Shown here one piece after another: positions 1-7,773 of a stretch of DNA of 17,849 nt. The notes under the pieces are model-generated. The model saw only the letters and a program-made list of their open reading frames with translations. It searched no databases and had not been told where the DNA came from. The number at the start of each line of letters is the position of its first letter. Position 1 is the first letter of the stretch. The stretch spans positions 1 to 17,849 of the forward strand of contig DASYEM010000071.1 in the NCBI GenBank assembly GCA_036499025.1, in the 5' to 3' direction. This DNA comes from Parvibaculum sp036499025 (GTDB taxonomy: Bacteria > Pseudomonadota > Alphaproteobacteria > Parvibaculales > Parvibaculaceae). The position numbers were made by a program, and so were the translations under genes.

Positions 1-142
1 CGCCGCGATCCACTTCCGCCTCAAGGCCGCGCGCCCATTGTTCGGCATCGGATTTGCTGTCGAAGCTCTTGGCGCGCGGCTGAAGCCCTTTGCGTCTGAC
101 CTGAGCTTGCCATCGTCCGCGCAGTTTTCGAATTGTAGCCAT
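1..142 (-). CDS. Tyrosine recombinase (phage-type integrase), N-terminal fragment cut by window edge
   Basis: Reading the minus strand from the ATG at 142 gives 47 codons with no stop up to the window edge. The peptide begins MATIRKLRGRWQAQVRRKG and continues with a KSFDSKSDAEQWARGLE stretch. This is the typical start of tyrosine recombinases of islands and prophages: a small arm-type DNA-binding domain in which a short beta-sheet (RGRWQAQVRRKG) is followed by the 'A..WA...E' helix. A GGGAGA ribosome-binding sequence lies about 10 bases upstream of the ATG. The core-binding and catalytic domains would lie beyond the left edge, so whether the gene is intact cannot be told. The repeat-rich gap and half tRNA to its right fit an attachment-site region. 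The family call rests on pattern recognition of a short N-terminus. Confidence 0.7.
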   Translation of the reverse strand, partial: MATIRKLRGRWQAQVRRKGLQPRAKSFDSKSDAEQWARGLEAEVDRG

Positions 143-937
143 GAAGCGACATCTCCCTGTGTGCCTCATGTGAGTAGGATGCCCCTTTGACCCCGCCAAG
201 GACATTCCCCAGGCATCTCGGTTGCGGGGAGAAGCCTAGTTCAGGAGCTTTCGCAAATCCCGGGAAGGAAGACTGTCTACGAGAACGCGGTCCCCCGACT
301 ACCTAATTGGATTTGCGCTCAATCGCGTGAGGTTTGTTGCCGGTGAGCTTCTGGGTGTTTGATGCGCAATGCAGCGCCGGCTCCAAACGCTTCTGTCGCG
401 ACTCTGGTGAGCACCCTGAGCGAAGTCGCAAATAGGTATTTTCTGAAGCCCTGTCGCGTGCGGCTACGGGGTAATCGTGCCGCAGATTGCATATGAAGCG
501 GGCCAACGAAAATTGTTTCTGGCCGCCCGATTTCTGTGCGTCGGAATAGGTGTATGTGCGGGGATGACTGGATTCCCTGAAGCCTGAGCAGATTGCATTT
601 GGTTGACAGATTTCAGAAAAACGCGAAATCGAGCTTTTCTGTCAACTTAAGGTAAACTTAGGGGTGCGTTTGCGGTCATTGATCGCAAGTTTGTGAGTCT
701 AACGACCGTTTAGGACGCTCCTAAGTTGACCGTCCGAACCCGGAAGGTTGACAAAAGTTGTCACTTTCGAGTCCTAGGTTGTCGCTCTGTCAACCATCTG
801 CAACCAGCTGAGGCGCGCGCCACTGTGCCGGGATTGTGGCTCGGAGCGCTTTTCTGATGCTCGGAGAAAGTGTCTGAGGAGATCCGAAGTAGACCTGCCA
901 AGGGAACTGAAAATAGGTATTCAGACGCGGCGGGCAG
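143..937. other. Gene-poor stretch between integrase and half tRNA, probable attachment-site region
   Basis: About 800 bases hold no open frame that I can support. The only frame here above 60 codons (303-506, minus) has no recognisable family or good ribosome-binding site, and it is rich in Arg and Ser as random GC-rich frames are. The stretch 600-800 is lower in GC than the genes to the right. It contains a cluster of GTTGAC-type motifs in both orientations, described separately. The likely role is the arm-site and promoter region next to the integrase gene, by inference from position only. Confidence 0.4.
601..795. repeat. Cluster of GTTGAC motifs in both orientations (candidate integrase arm sites)
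   Basis: Five copies of a motif close to ARGTTGACAG occur within 200 bases: GGTTGACAG at 601-609 (+), CTGTCAAC at 639-646 (-), AAGTTGACCG at 723-732 (+), AGGTTGACAA at 745-754 (+) and CTGTCAACC at 787-795 (-). Two of them extend to a longer inverted repeat, GTCAACTTAAGG at 641-652 against CCTAAGTTGAC at 720-730. The copy at 749-763 also forms the perfect dyad TGACAA-3-TTGTCA. Short repeated sites in both orientations between an integrase gene and a tRNA are what arm-type integrase or excisionase binding sites look like. No binding is shown by the sequence itself, and a phage or island regulator operator is an alternative. Confidence 0.5.
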
Positions 938-977
<40 letters not shown>

Positions 978-1342
978 CGGGTCGGGCCTTGCGCGCCGAC
1001 CGATCCAATCGGGCGCAAGTTAGTCGAAAGCATCCGCCCTGACAATCCGAAGGCGCGAAGCGGTCCCAAACCCGGCAAAACCCCTATTCGAAGTGCAAAT
1101 CGATGCCTTCAGCCGCCAGCAAAGCGATGAGCCTCGTGATGTCTGGGGTTGTCGGGGATCGCGATGCCCGGGCGGAGCTGCGCGCCACCGTCAATGTGCG
1201 CGATGAAAGGCAGCGAAAGGGCGAGGCTTGCCACCGCCGACTGAGCTTGGCGGTTGCGACGTTTTCGCCTATAGCAGGGCTCAATTATTCAAGAGCCCGG
1301 GCGTCGTTAAGCGGCGTCCGGCCCCACGCGAGTAAGCGTTTC
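978..1342. other. Intergenic stretch right of the half tRNA; no supported gene
   Basis: This stretch would carry the promoter of the tRNA (minus strand) and of the PAS_5 gene (plus strand). The plus-strand frame that continues into the PAS_5 gene is open from 1103, but its first 80 codons do not resemble a protein domain and I treat them as non-coding. On the minus strand, frames around 1084-1284 end in ITRLIALLAAEGIDLHFE, which looks protein-like but has no start with a ribosome-binding site. It could be a decayed gene end. Confidence 0.3.
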
Positions 1343-1843
1343 ATGCCGGCGGCTCTGAGGCTTTCGCCCTTCGATCTCTTTATCGACCCGCTCCTCAATC
1401 TTCAGGACAGCCGCCTGCGTGCGCTTCATGCCTATTGGACGGGCAAGCGCGCCGGACGACCGATGCCGACGCGCGCCGATGTGAGCCCGGGTGACATCGT
1501 CAGTCATCTGCCGACCATCTTCCTGATCGACGTGACGCCGCCAGCCGTCTCGCCTGTTGATTTTCAGATCCGCCTGATGGGCACGGCCTTGAACGATCTC
1601 TTCGCCGGCGATTTCACGGGCCGGACTTTGGATCAGGGATTTTCGGTGAAAAGCGCCTCGGTTCTCGCCAAAGTGCTCGGCATCGTCTGCGAGCTGCGCC
1701 GTCCGTTGCGCCTTCACGGCGCCGCCAATTTCGCGCAAAGCACCGCGCCGACGGAGATCGAAGCGATCTTCCTGCCGCTTTCGGTTCACGGCGCGAAAGT
1801 CGAAATGGCGATGGGCGAGCTGGTGAAGCGGGCTTCGGCTTAG
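1343..1843 (+). CDS. PAS_5 domain (DUF1457-type) protein
   Basis: The product is a 166-residue cytoplasmic protein dominated by one PAS_5-type domain. The recognisable core starts with LRALHAYWTGKRAGRPMPTRA, passes through the 'GDIVSHLPTIFLIDV' element and the beta-strand DFQIRLMGTALNDLF, then GDFTGRTLDQ, and ends with the EIEAIFLPLSVHG strand. Family members are small single-domain proteins of alphaproteobacteria with no established ligand or partner, although PAS folds usually sense small molecules or redox state. The frame is open upstream to 1103. The ATG at 1343 is chosen because homology-like sequence begins there and the length then fits the family; the ribosome-binding site is poor. 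The gene ends inside the stop region of the convergent ABC ATPase gene (4-base overlap). Family is fairly sure, function unknown. Confidence 0.75.
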   Translation: MPAALRLSPFDLFIDPLLNLQDSRLRALHAYWTGKRAGRPMPTRADVSPGDIVSHLPTIFLIDVTPPAVSPVDFQIRLMGTALNDLFAGDFTGRTLDQGFSVKSASVLAKVLGIVCELRRPLRLHGAANFAQSTAPTEIEAIFLPLSVHGAKVEMAMGELVKRASA

Positions 1844-2844
1844 CTTTTGGGCCGATGCGAGGTCAGCTGCAGAAACACGTCCTCGAGATCGGATTCCTCC
1901 GTCGAGATATCGACAATCTCGACGCCTGACTTCTGCACCTTGTCGAGAATTTCCATGACGCCGATTTCAATCGGATTGTATTGAATGGCCAGCGCGCCGG
2001 ATTGCGTGATCTCGGTGCGCAAACCGTCAATCGCGGCCATCACCGGCGTCACGGGCCATGTCGTCCGTATAATGAGCTTCTTGTCGGTGATGCGCGCGAT
2101 CAGCCTTTGCGTCGGCTCGCAGGCAACGACCTCGCCCTTGTCGATGATGGCGATGCGGTCGCACAGCGCCTCGGCTTCTTCAAGGTAATGGGTCGTCAGC
2201 ACAATCGTCGTACCGCGCGCATTGAGGCTTTTCACATAGTCCCAGAGCTGCTTGCGCAATTCGATATCGACGCCGGCGGTCGGCTCGTCGAGCACCAGCA
2301 CCGGCGGCGTATGCACCATCGCCTTGGCGACCAGCAGCCGCCGCTTCATGCCGCCCGACAGCGTCCGCGCATAGGCGTCGGCCTTGTCCTCGAGCCCCAT
2401 CGCGGCAAGAATTTCCATGGTCCGGCGTTCGCGCTTCGGCACGCCGTAAAGCCCGGCTTGCAGATCGAGCACTTCGGCGGGCGTGAAGAAAGGATCGACG
2501 CTCAGCTCCTGCGGCACGACGCCGATGGAGGCGCGGACCTGCCGGGGATTGGCGTCGAGATCGAAGCCCCAGACCGAAACCGAACCGGCGCTTTTCATCA
2601 CCAGTCCGGCAAGAATATTGATGAAGGTCGATTTGCCCGCGCCGTTCGGCCCCAGAAGTCCGAAGATCGAGCCCTGCGGCACCGCGAGATCGATGCCTTT
2701 CAGTGCTTCTTTCTCGGGCTGGCCGCCCGCCGCGCGATAGATTTTGCGTAAACCCTTGGCTTCGATGGCGTTCAGGCCCTCGGAAACCGGCAAAGGCTCG
2801 GGCGCGGACGGCATGGCGGGGGTCGCGGCAAGTGTATGGGCCAT
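1840..2844 (-). CDS. ABC-2 type transporter ATP-binding protein (YadG-like)
   Basis: This 334-residue protein is the ATPase subunit of an ABC-2 type export system. It shows Walker A GPNGAGKST (65-73), the Q-loop in VVPQE, the signature LSGGMKRR (162-169), Walker B VLVLDEPT (182-189) and the switch histidine in TTHYLEE. About 90 residues follow after the ATPase domain, ending in the EIVDISTEESDLEDVFLQLT region that is typical of the YadG/CcmA-like subfamily. The family normally pairs with a polytopic permease (YadH type) encoded next door, but none is adjacent here: the downstream neighbour is the convergent PAS_5 gene and the upstream one is divergent polA. The first 25 residues are rich in Ala and Pro and probably lie outside the fold. 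The substrate cannot be deduced. Confidence 0.9.
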   Translation of the reverse strand: MAHTLAATPAMPSAPEPLPVSEGLNAIEAKGLRKIYRAAGGQPEKEALKGIDLAVPQGSIFGLLGPNGAGKSTFINILAGLVMKSAGSVSVWGFDLDANPRQVRASIGVVPQELSVDPFFTPAEVLDLQAGLYGVPKRERRTMEILAAMGLEDKADAYARTLSGGMKRRLLVAKAMVHTPPVLVLDEPTAGVDIELRKQLWDYVKSLNARGTTIVLTTHYLEEAEALCDRIAIIDKGEVVACEPTQRLIARITDKKLIIRTTWPVTPVMAAIDGLRTEITQSGALAIQYNPIEIGVMEILDKVQKSGVEIVDISTEESDLEDVFLQLTSHRPKS

Positions 2845-2909
2845 TCGGCGGCTCTTCTGTAAAGTGCGGGCCCAATGGGCTGGCAGCTTGGTAGCATCGG
2901 GTGGAGAAA

Positions 2910-2928
2910 GGGGTCAAACCTCGACCCC
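2910..2928. promoter_or_regulatory. Inverted repeat GGGGTC-7-GACCCC in the divergent polA/ABC promoter region
   Basis: A perfect 6-base inverted repeat (GGGGTC at 2910-2915, GACCCC at 2923-2928, spacer AAACCTC) sits in the roughly 125-base gap between the ABC ATPase start and the polA start. It could be an operator or a transcript hairpin. No regulator can be assigned. Confidence 0.25.
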
Positions 2929-2969
2929 GAAAGACGTGATCTTGAGTGACATATAGGAAGGCGCGCGGC

Positions 2970-5897
2970 GTGGCGAAGACCAATACGGAAAAAAATGAAG
3001 CCGAGGCGGCGCGGACAAGGCCGCTGCGCAAGGGCGACCATCTCTTTCTGGTCGACGGCTCGGGTTATATTTTCCGCGCCTATCACGCCTTGCCGCCCCT
3101 GACGCGCAAATCCGATGGGCTCCCCGTCGGCGCTGTCTCGGGCTTTTGCAACATGCTCTACAAGCTGATCGAGGACACGAAGGACGAGTTCGAGCCGACG
3201 CATCTCGCCGTCATCTTCGATGCTTCCTCAAAGACCTTTCGCAACGACATCTATCCGCTCTACAAGGCCCAGCGTCCCGAGCCGCCGGAAGATCTGCGCC
3301 CGCAATTCGCGCTGGTGCGCGACGCGGTCCGCGCCTTCACGGTCCCTTGCGTCGAGATGATCGGCTACGAGGCCGACGACCTGATCGCGACCTATGCCCG
3401 CCTCGCCCAGAAGGCGGGGGCCCGCGTCACCATCGTCTCGTCCGACAAGGATCTGATGCAGCTCGTCGGCGACGACATCGACATGCTCGATACGATGAAG
3501 ATGAAGACGATCACGCGGCCCGAAGTGATCGAGAAATTCGGCGTGCCGCCCGAGAAAGTCATCGAGGTTCAGGCGCTGGCCGGCGATAGCGTCGACAACG
3601 TGCCGGGCGTCCCAGGCATCGGCATCAAGACGGCGGCGGAGCTCATCAACACCTATGGCGACCTTGAAACATTGCTCGCCCGCGCGTCCGAAATCAAACA
3701 GAACAAGCGCCGCGAAAATCTGATCGAATTCGCCGAGCAGGCGCGTATTTCAAAACGCCTCGTCACCCTCGACGAGAATGTGCCGATCGACGTGCCGGTC
3801 GAGGATATGGGCATCCACGCGCCGGACCCCGAGCGCCTGATCGCCTTTCTGAAAGACATGGAATTCTCGACCCTGACGCGCCGCGTCGCCGAGAAATCCG
3901 GTGTCGATATCGACAAGGTCGCGGCGGCGGGCACGCATCCGGCGCAGGCGGCTTTAACCGGCGGCGGCGCCAAGCCTGCCGGAAAAAAGGAAACGCCCTC
4001 GCAGCGCGGCGGCACGCCGGGCGTGCTGCGCACCGACACCAATCCGGCTTTCGCCGACGCAAAGCATATCGGCGTCACGACGCTTGCCGAGCTTCAGGCC
4101 TGCATCGCCCGCGCGCGACAAGCCGGCGTCGTCGCCATAGATACCGAAACCGACAGCCTCGATCCGATGCAGGCCCGCCTCGTCGGCTTCTCGATCTGTT
4201 CCGAACCCGGTCATGCCTGCTATGTGCCGTTGCAACATGGCAGCGGCGACAATCTCGATCTCGACAACAAGGCGAACTCAGAGCAAATCCCGTTGAAGGA
4301 TGCGCTCGCCGCTCTGAAGCCGCTCTTTGAAGACGCGTCGGTTCTGAAGGTCGGCCAGAATCTCAAATATGATCTCATCGTCTTCGAGCAACACGGACTG
4401 AAACTGACGACGCTCGACGATACGATGCTGATGTCCTATGCGCTGGATGCGGGCCTTCACGGGCATGGCATGGATGAACTCTCCGAGCTTCATCTCGGCC
4501 ACAAGCCCATCGCCTTTTCCGAGGTCGCGGGCACGGGCAAGGCGCGCGTCACCTTCGATCAGGTGCCGATTGAAAAAGCCATCGCCTATGCAGCGGAAGA
4601 TGCCGATGTCACGCTGCGGCTCTGGCATGCGCTGAAGCCGCGCCTCGTCGCCGAACATCGCATGGGCGTTTACGAAACGCTGGAGCGTCCGCTCATTCCC
4701 GTGCTGCTCGATATGGAACGCGCAGGCATCAAGGTCGACCGCAATGTGCTGGCGCGCCTCTCCGGGGATTTCGCTCAGAAGATGGCGGAATATGAAGACG
4801 ACATCTATCGCCTTGCGGGGCACCGTTTCAACATCGGCTCGCCGAAACAACTTGGCGAAATCCTCTACGACAAGATGGGCCATGAAGGCGGCCGCAAGAC
4901 GAAGACCGGCGCCTGGTCGACCGACAGCGACGCGCTGGAAGCATTGGCGGCGCAAGGTCACGATCTGCCGCAGCGCGTGCTCGACTGGCGCGGTCTCGCC
5001 AAGCTGAAAAGCACCTATACCGACGCGCTGCCGATGTTCATTCATCCCGACACGGGTCGCGTCCACACCTCTTACTCTCTCGCCTCCACCACGACGGGCC
5101 GTCTCTCGTCTTCCGATCCGAACCTGCAAAACATTCCGGTCCGCACCGAAGATGGCCGCAAAATTCGCACCGCCTTTATCGCCGACAAGGGCAACAAGCT
5201 GATCTCCGCCGACTATAGCCAGATCGAATTGCGCCTCCTTGCGCATATAGCCGACATTCCGGCCCTGCGTCAGGCCTTTGCCGATGGTCTCGACATTCAC
5301 GCGATGACGGCGTCCGAAATGTTCAGCGTGCCGGTCGAGGGCATGGATCCGGCGGTACGCCGCCGCGCCAAGGCGATCAACTTCGGCATCATCTACGGCA
5401 TTTCGGCTTTCGGCCTTGCCAACCAGCTCGGCATCCCGCGCGGCGAGGCGGGTGAATATATCGACCGCTACTTCAAACGCTTCCCCGGCATCCGCGCCTA
5501 TATGGATGCGACGAAGGAATCCGCTCACGCCAATGGCTATGTCGAAACGATCTTCGGCCGCCGCGTCCATGTGCCGGCGATCAATTCCAAGAATCCGGCG
5601 GAACGCAGCTTCATGGAACGCGCCGCCATCAACGCGCCCATTCAGGGTTCGGCGGCCGACATCATCCGTCGCGCCATGATCCGCATGCCCGATGCGCTGG
5701 TGAAAGCCAAGCTCTCGGCCCGCATGCTTTTGCAGGTGCATGACGAATTGATTTTTGAAGTGCCCGAAAAGGAAGCGGAGAAAGCCTGCGCCCTTGTTTC
5801 GCAGGTGATGACCGGCGCGCCCGAACCGGCATTGAAACTCTCCGTGCCGCTCGAAGTCGATGCCCGCGCCGCCAATAATTGGGACGAGGCGCATTGA
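2970..5897 (+). CDS. polA: DNA polymerase I
   Basis: The 975-residue enzyme removes RNA primers and fills gaps in DNA replication and repair. Three domains are visible in order. The N-terminal 5'-3' exonuclease contains LFLVDGSGYIFRAYH, EADDLIATYA, SSDKDLMQLV and the helix-hairpin DSVDNVPGVPGIG. The 3'-5' proofreading domain keeps its metal ligands in IDTETDSL (Asp391, Glu393), VGQNLKYDL and YAAEDAD. The polymerase domain has motif A ADYSQIELR (Asp748), motif B RRAKAINFGIIYG and motif C QVHDELIFE (Asp925). Proofreading thus looks intact, unlike in some lineages. The frame is open from a GTG at 2946, but the GTG at 2970 is preferred: AGGAAGG lies about 9 bases upstream and the protein then starts MAKTNTEKNE. 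Length is within the usual range. It is followed after 49 bases by a membrane protein gene on the same strand. Confidence 0.97.
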   Translation: MAKTNTEKNEAEAARTRPLRKGDHLFLVDGSGYIFRAYHALPPLTRKSDGLPVGAVSGFCNMLYKLIEDTKDEFEPTHLAVIFDASSKTFRNDIYPLYKAQRPEPPEDLRPQFALVRDAVRAFTVPCVEMIGYEADDLIATYARLAQKAGARVTIVSSDKDLMQLVGDDIDMLDTMKMKTITRPEVIEKFGVPPEKVIEVQALAGDSVDNVPGVPGIGIKTAAELINTYGDLETLLARASEIKQNKRRENLIEFAEQARISKRLVTLDENVPIDVPVEDMGIHAPDPERLIAFLKDMEFSTLTRRVAEKSGVDIDKVAAAGTHPAQAALTGGGAKPAGKKETPSQRGGTPGVLRTDTNPAFADAKHIGVTTLAELQACIARARQAGVVAIDTETDSLDPMQARLVGFSICSEPGHACYVPLQHGSGDNLDLDNKANSEQIPLKDALAALKPLFEDASVLKVGQNLKYDLIVFEQHGLKLTTLDDTMLMSYALDAGLHGHGMDELSELHLGHKPIAFSEVAGTGKARVTFDQVPIEKAIAYAAEDADVTLRLWHALKPRLVAEHRMGVYETLERPLIPVLLDMERAGIKVDRNVLARLSGDFAQKMAEYEDDIYRLAGHRFNIGSPKQLGEILYDKMGHEGGRKTKTGAWSTDSDALEALAAQGHDLPQRVLDWRGLAKLKSTYTDALPMFIHPDTGRVHTSYSLASTTTGRLSSSDPNLQNIPVRTEDGRKIRTAFIADKGNKLISADYSQIELRLLAHIADIPALRQAFADGLDIHAMTASEMFSVPVEGMDPAVRRRAKAINFGIIYGISAFGLANQLGIPRGEAGEYIDRYFKRFPGIRAYMDATKESAHANGYVETIFGRRVHVPAINSKNPAERSFMERAAINAPIQGSAADIIRRAMIRMPDALVKAKLSARMLLQVHDELIFEVPEKEAEKACALVSQVMTGAPEPALKLSVPLEVDARAANNWDEAH

Positions 5898-5946
5898 AGA
5901 GAAATCGCTTGGGGGAATGATGATCGCCGGGGGAGAGACGCGAAGC

Positions 5947-7002
5947 ATGAGCGATGCGGAAGAGAGAGGTTTCGGCTGGGAAACCCGGCTTGTTCAGGCC
6001 TCGCCCTTCAATATCTTCTGGACCGGCGTCGCCGCCGCCGTCCTCGTCTATGCGAGCTTTCTTCTCTGCGCACTCTGGAACGACGTCGCCGTCATCGTCG
6101 AGGGGCGGGAAGGGGAGCCGGCTCTGTCGAGCGACGCCTGGACGGCGCTTTGCATGTCGCTTCTTTGTTTGAGCATTCTCGCCATCGGCGAATATACGCG
6201 CCGCGCCAATCTCGACGAAGTCCGCTCCCTCGCGAAACGGGGCATCCCCATCGACATGGAGAGGCTGGCGACCCTTGAGCGCGGATCGACCCGCCGGGCT
6301 CATCGCCGTTCCATGGCCATCGGCTTTTTGGGAGCCATTTTCGGCGTCGTCTTCTACACGCTGGTCTATCGCCCGGATGGCCGGCCGGTTGCGCCCCTGA
6401 ACATGACGCTGACCAATGTCTGGTTTCTCATCCTGACCATCGCGCTCTTCGCGCAAATCTTTCGCAGCCTGTCTTTCCTGCGCGCTAGCACGGCGGCCTT
6501 CGTCAGCGACATCGATCGCGGCCTCGAAATCGATCTGCTCGATATCGCCAAGCTCGATGGGCTCGGCCGCATCGCGCTGCGCGGCGCGCTTCCCTGGCTC
6601 GTCACCGGCACCATCGTCCTGCTGCTTCTGCTCGGCCAGAAATCGAGCGAATATTTCGTGCCTCTCGTTGTCGGCCTTGCCGCCAGCGCCACCGTCGTTT
6701 TCGCTCTGCCGATGCTGCGCGTCCATCGGCTGATCGACGCCGCGAAAAAGACGGAGCTCGCAAAACTTCGCCGCCAGACCGCCGAAACCCGCGCCACATT
6801 CGAGCGCGGCGGCCCGGAAAGGGACCGCATCGCGCCGCGTTTTGCGGCCCTTCTGGCCCTTGAGGCGCGCATCGAGGCGGCGCGCGAATGGCCCCTCGAT
6901 CTTTCGACCATGGTGCGCTTTGCTCTCTACCTCGCCCTGCCGCTCGGCTCCTGGCTCGGCGGCGCGGTCGTCGAGCGGGTCCTCGACATTCTGACGCGCT
7001 GA
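5947..7002 (+). CDS. Polytopic membrane protein of unknown function
   Basis: I do not recognise the family. The 351-residue protein has about six hydrophobic stretches: near residues 24-44 (FWTGVAAAVLVYASFLLCAL), 63-80, then RSMAIGFLGAIFGVVFYTLVY, VWFLILTIALFAQIF, PWLVTGTIVLLLLLG and YFVPLVVGLAASATVVFALP. A charged, probably helical segment follows (AAKKTELAKLRRQTAETRATFE), and a final hydrophobic stretch (MVRFALYLALPLGSWLGGAVV) lies near the C-terminus. Most likely it is an inner-membrane protein with a cytoplasmic coiled segment before the last helix. The ATG at 5947 is chosen because GGGAGAG lies 9 bases upstream; the ATGs at 5860 (inside polA) and 5917 have worse spacing. It lies 49 bases after polA with no terminator between, so it may be co-transcribed with polA. 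Confidence 0.8.
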   Translation: MSDAEERGFGWETRLVQASPFNIFWTGVAAAVLVYASFLLCALWNDVAVIVEGREGEPALSSDAWTALCMSLLCLSILAIGEYTRRANLDEVRSLAKRGIPIDMERLATLERGSTRRAHRRSMAIGFLGAIFGVVFYTLVYRPDGRPVAPLNMTLTNVWFLILTIALFAQIFRSLSFLRASTAAFVSDIDRGLEIDLLDIAKLDGLGRIALRGALPWLVTGTIVLLLLLGQKSSEYFVPLVVGLAASATVVFALPMLRVHRLIDAAKKTELAKLRRQTAETRATFERGGPERDRIAPRFAALLALEARIEAAREWPLDLSTMVRFALYLALPLGSWLGGAVVERVLDILTR

Positions 7003-7046
7003 CTTATGTGATTAGATGAAGATATCCATTCTCTGGGGAACAGCTC

Positions 7047-7202
7047 ATGAAAAAACCCGCGCCCGGCAAAAAGCCGTCGCCTAAAACCGCCAAGGAAAAA
7101 GAAAGCGACGACATCGACGAAGCCTCGCAAGAAAGCTTCCCTGCCAGCGATCCGCCCGCCTGGCCCGACACCCGCGTCGGCAGGCCGAAGCGGGATAAAT
7201 AA
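7047..7202 (+). CDS. Small conserved protein with SFPASDPPAW motif
   Basis: This 51-residue protein is easily missed because of its size. The N-terminus is Lys/Pro-rich and basic (MKKPAPGKKPSPKTAKEK). It is followed by an acidic patch and the motif DIDEASQESFPASDPPAWP, then a basic tail. I recognise the 'EAS.ESFPASDPPAW' motif from many short proteins of proteobacteria; its function is not established to my knowledge, and the protein is probably disordered. Support for translation comes from a good ribosome-binding site (TGGGGAA ending 6 bases before the ATG), the conserved motif, and a hairpin terminator directly after the stop. It is 44 bases downstream of the membrane protein gene on the same strand, possibly in one transcript. 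Confidence 0.8.
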   Translation: MKKPAPGKKPSPKTAKEKESDDIDEASQESFPASDPPAWPDTRVGRPKRDK

Positions 7203-7204
7203 CG

Positions 7205-7234
7205 CGAAAAGCCCGGACGTTTCCGTCCGGGCTT
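7205..7234. terminator. Bidirectional intrinsic terminator between convergent genes
   Basis: A stem GCCCGGACG (7211-7219) / CGTCCGGGC (7224-7232) with loop TTTC is extended by two A-T pairs. It sits between the small protein gene (plus) and the lipoprotein gene (minus). On the minus strand the stem ends in TTTT, so it mainly serves the lipoprotein gene; on the plus strand the T-run is weak. It is almost a copy of the hairpin at 7726-7756. Confidence 0.75.
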
Positions 7235-7240
7235 CGTTAG

Positions 7241-7657
7241 CTAGTACCAGTTGCCTTCGAGCTTGGTGAGATCAACGCTCTTCGGGTCCAGAAGTTTGAC
7301 GGCTTCGCCATGGCCATGAGGAGCCGACCACGAAAATCCCGATGGTTGATGCCATGTGCTGACCCGGATGACGGCGTCTGCGCCGATGGCGCGGGCGCGA
7401 TTGGCGAGCATGAGATCGGCTTTATCTGCGCCGCCATACCACTTCGACCCGACATCAACCGTTTCCAGCGCCTCGTACTTTGTTCCGGCGGGAAGTTCGG
7501 CTTTCGTAATCCAAACCTTGTTCTTGTGCGCCGCATAGGTATGAGCGGTCTCGATGGGTTTGGTTGTGGTGGTGTTTCTTAAAATCATCGGATTATGCGC
7601 CGAGCAGGCGGTTAAGAAGATGAATACCAGTCCAATAAGAATACGTCGTCCAATCAC
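7241..7657 (-). CDS. Small predicted lipoprotein, conserved hypothetical
   Basis: The 138-residue product starts with a lipoprotein signal peptide: VIGRRILIGLVFIFLTAC, with the lipobox LTAC placing the lipid-bearing Cys at about residue 18. The frame is open further upstream, but the GTG at 7657 is chosen because it places the signal peptide at the N-terminus and has CGGGGGA about 8 bases upstream. The mature part contains ELPAGTKYEALETVDVG, the helix ADLMLANRARAIGADAVIRV and an aromatic, His-rich end (STWHQPSGFSWSAPHGHGEAV). The 'A...GADAVI.V' pattern recalls small YbjQ-like or envelope heavy-metal-type folds, but I cannot assign a function. It is probably anchored in the periplasm. The gene lies alone between two nearly identical terminators. 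Confidence 0.75.
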   Translation of the reverse strand: MIGRRILIGLVFIFLTACSAHNPMILRNTTTTKPIETAHTYAAHKNKVWITKAELPAGTKYEALETVDVGSKWYGGADKADLMLANRARAIGADAVIRVSTWHQPSGFSWSAPHGHGEAVKLLDPKSVDLTKLEGNWY

Positions 7658-7725
7658 GCTGGGTCCCCCGAGCCATTCTTGATAAGCTGCAGACGGATCA
7701 TAAGCGTTCGGTCCGAAGGTGCCAA

Positions 7726-7756
7726 CGAAAAGCCCGGACATTTCTGCCCGGGCTTT
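7726..7756 (-). terminator. Intrinsic terminator of the GST gene
   Basis: Arms 7729-7740 and 7745-7756 form a 12-base stem with one A/C mismatch around loop TTTC; on the minus strand it ends in TTTTCG. It lies 18 bases after the stop of the GST gene and just upstream of the lipoprotein gene, so it insulates the two. The left arm and loop match the terminator at 7205-7223 in 18 of 19 bases. Confidence 0.75.
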
Positions 7757-7773
7757 CTGCTTGCATGTATCGA

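Noticed and set aside
303..506. Minus-strand frame of 67 codons in the gap near the integrase
   Set aside because: Composition is like that of random GC-rich frames, there is no recognisable motif and no convincing ribosome-binding site.
428..921. AAATAGGTATT present twice (about 430 and 911) as a possible direct repeat
   Set aside because: The match is only about 11 bases with no extension on either side; chance is a sufficient explanation.
4278..5948. 556-codon minus-strand frame opposite polA
   Set aside because: It is a shadow of polA; the polymerase motifs A, B and C are all on the plus strand.
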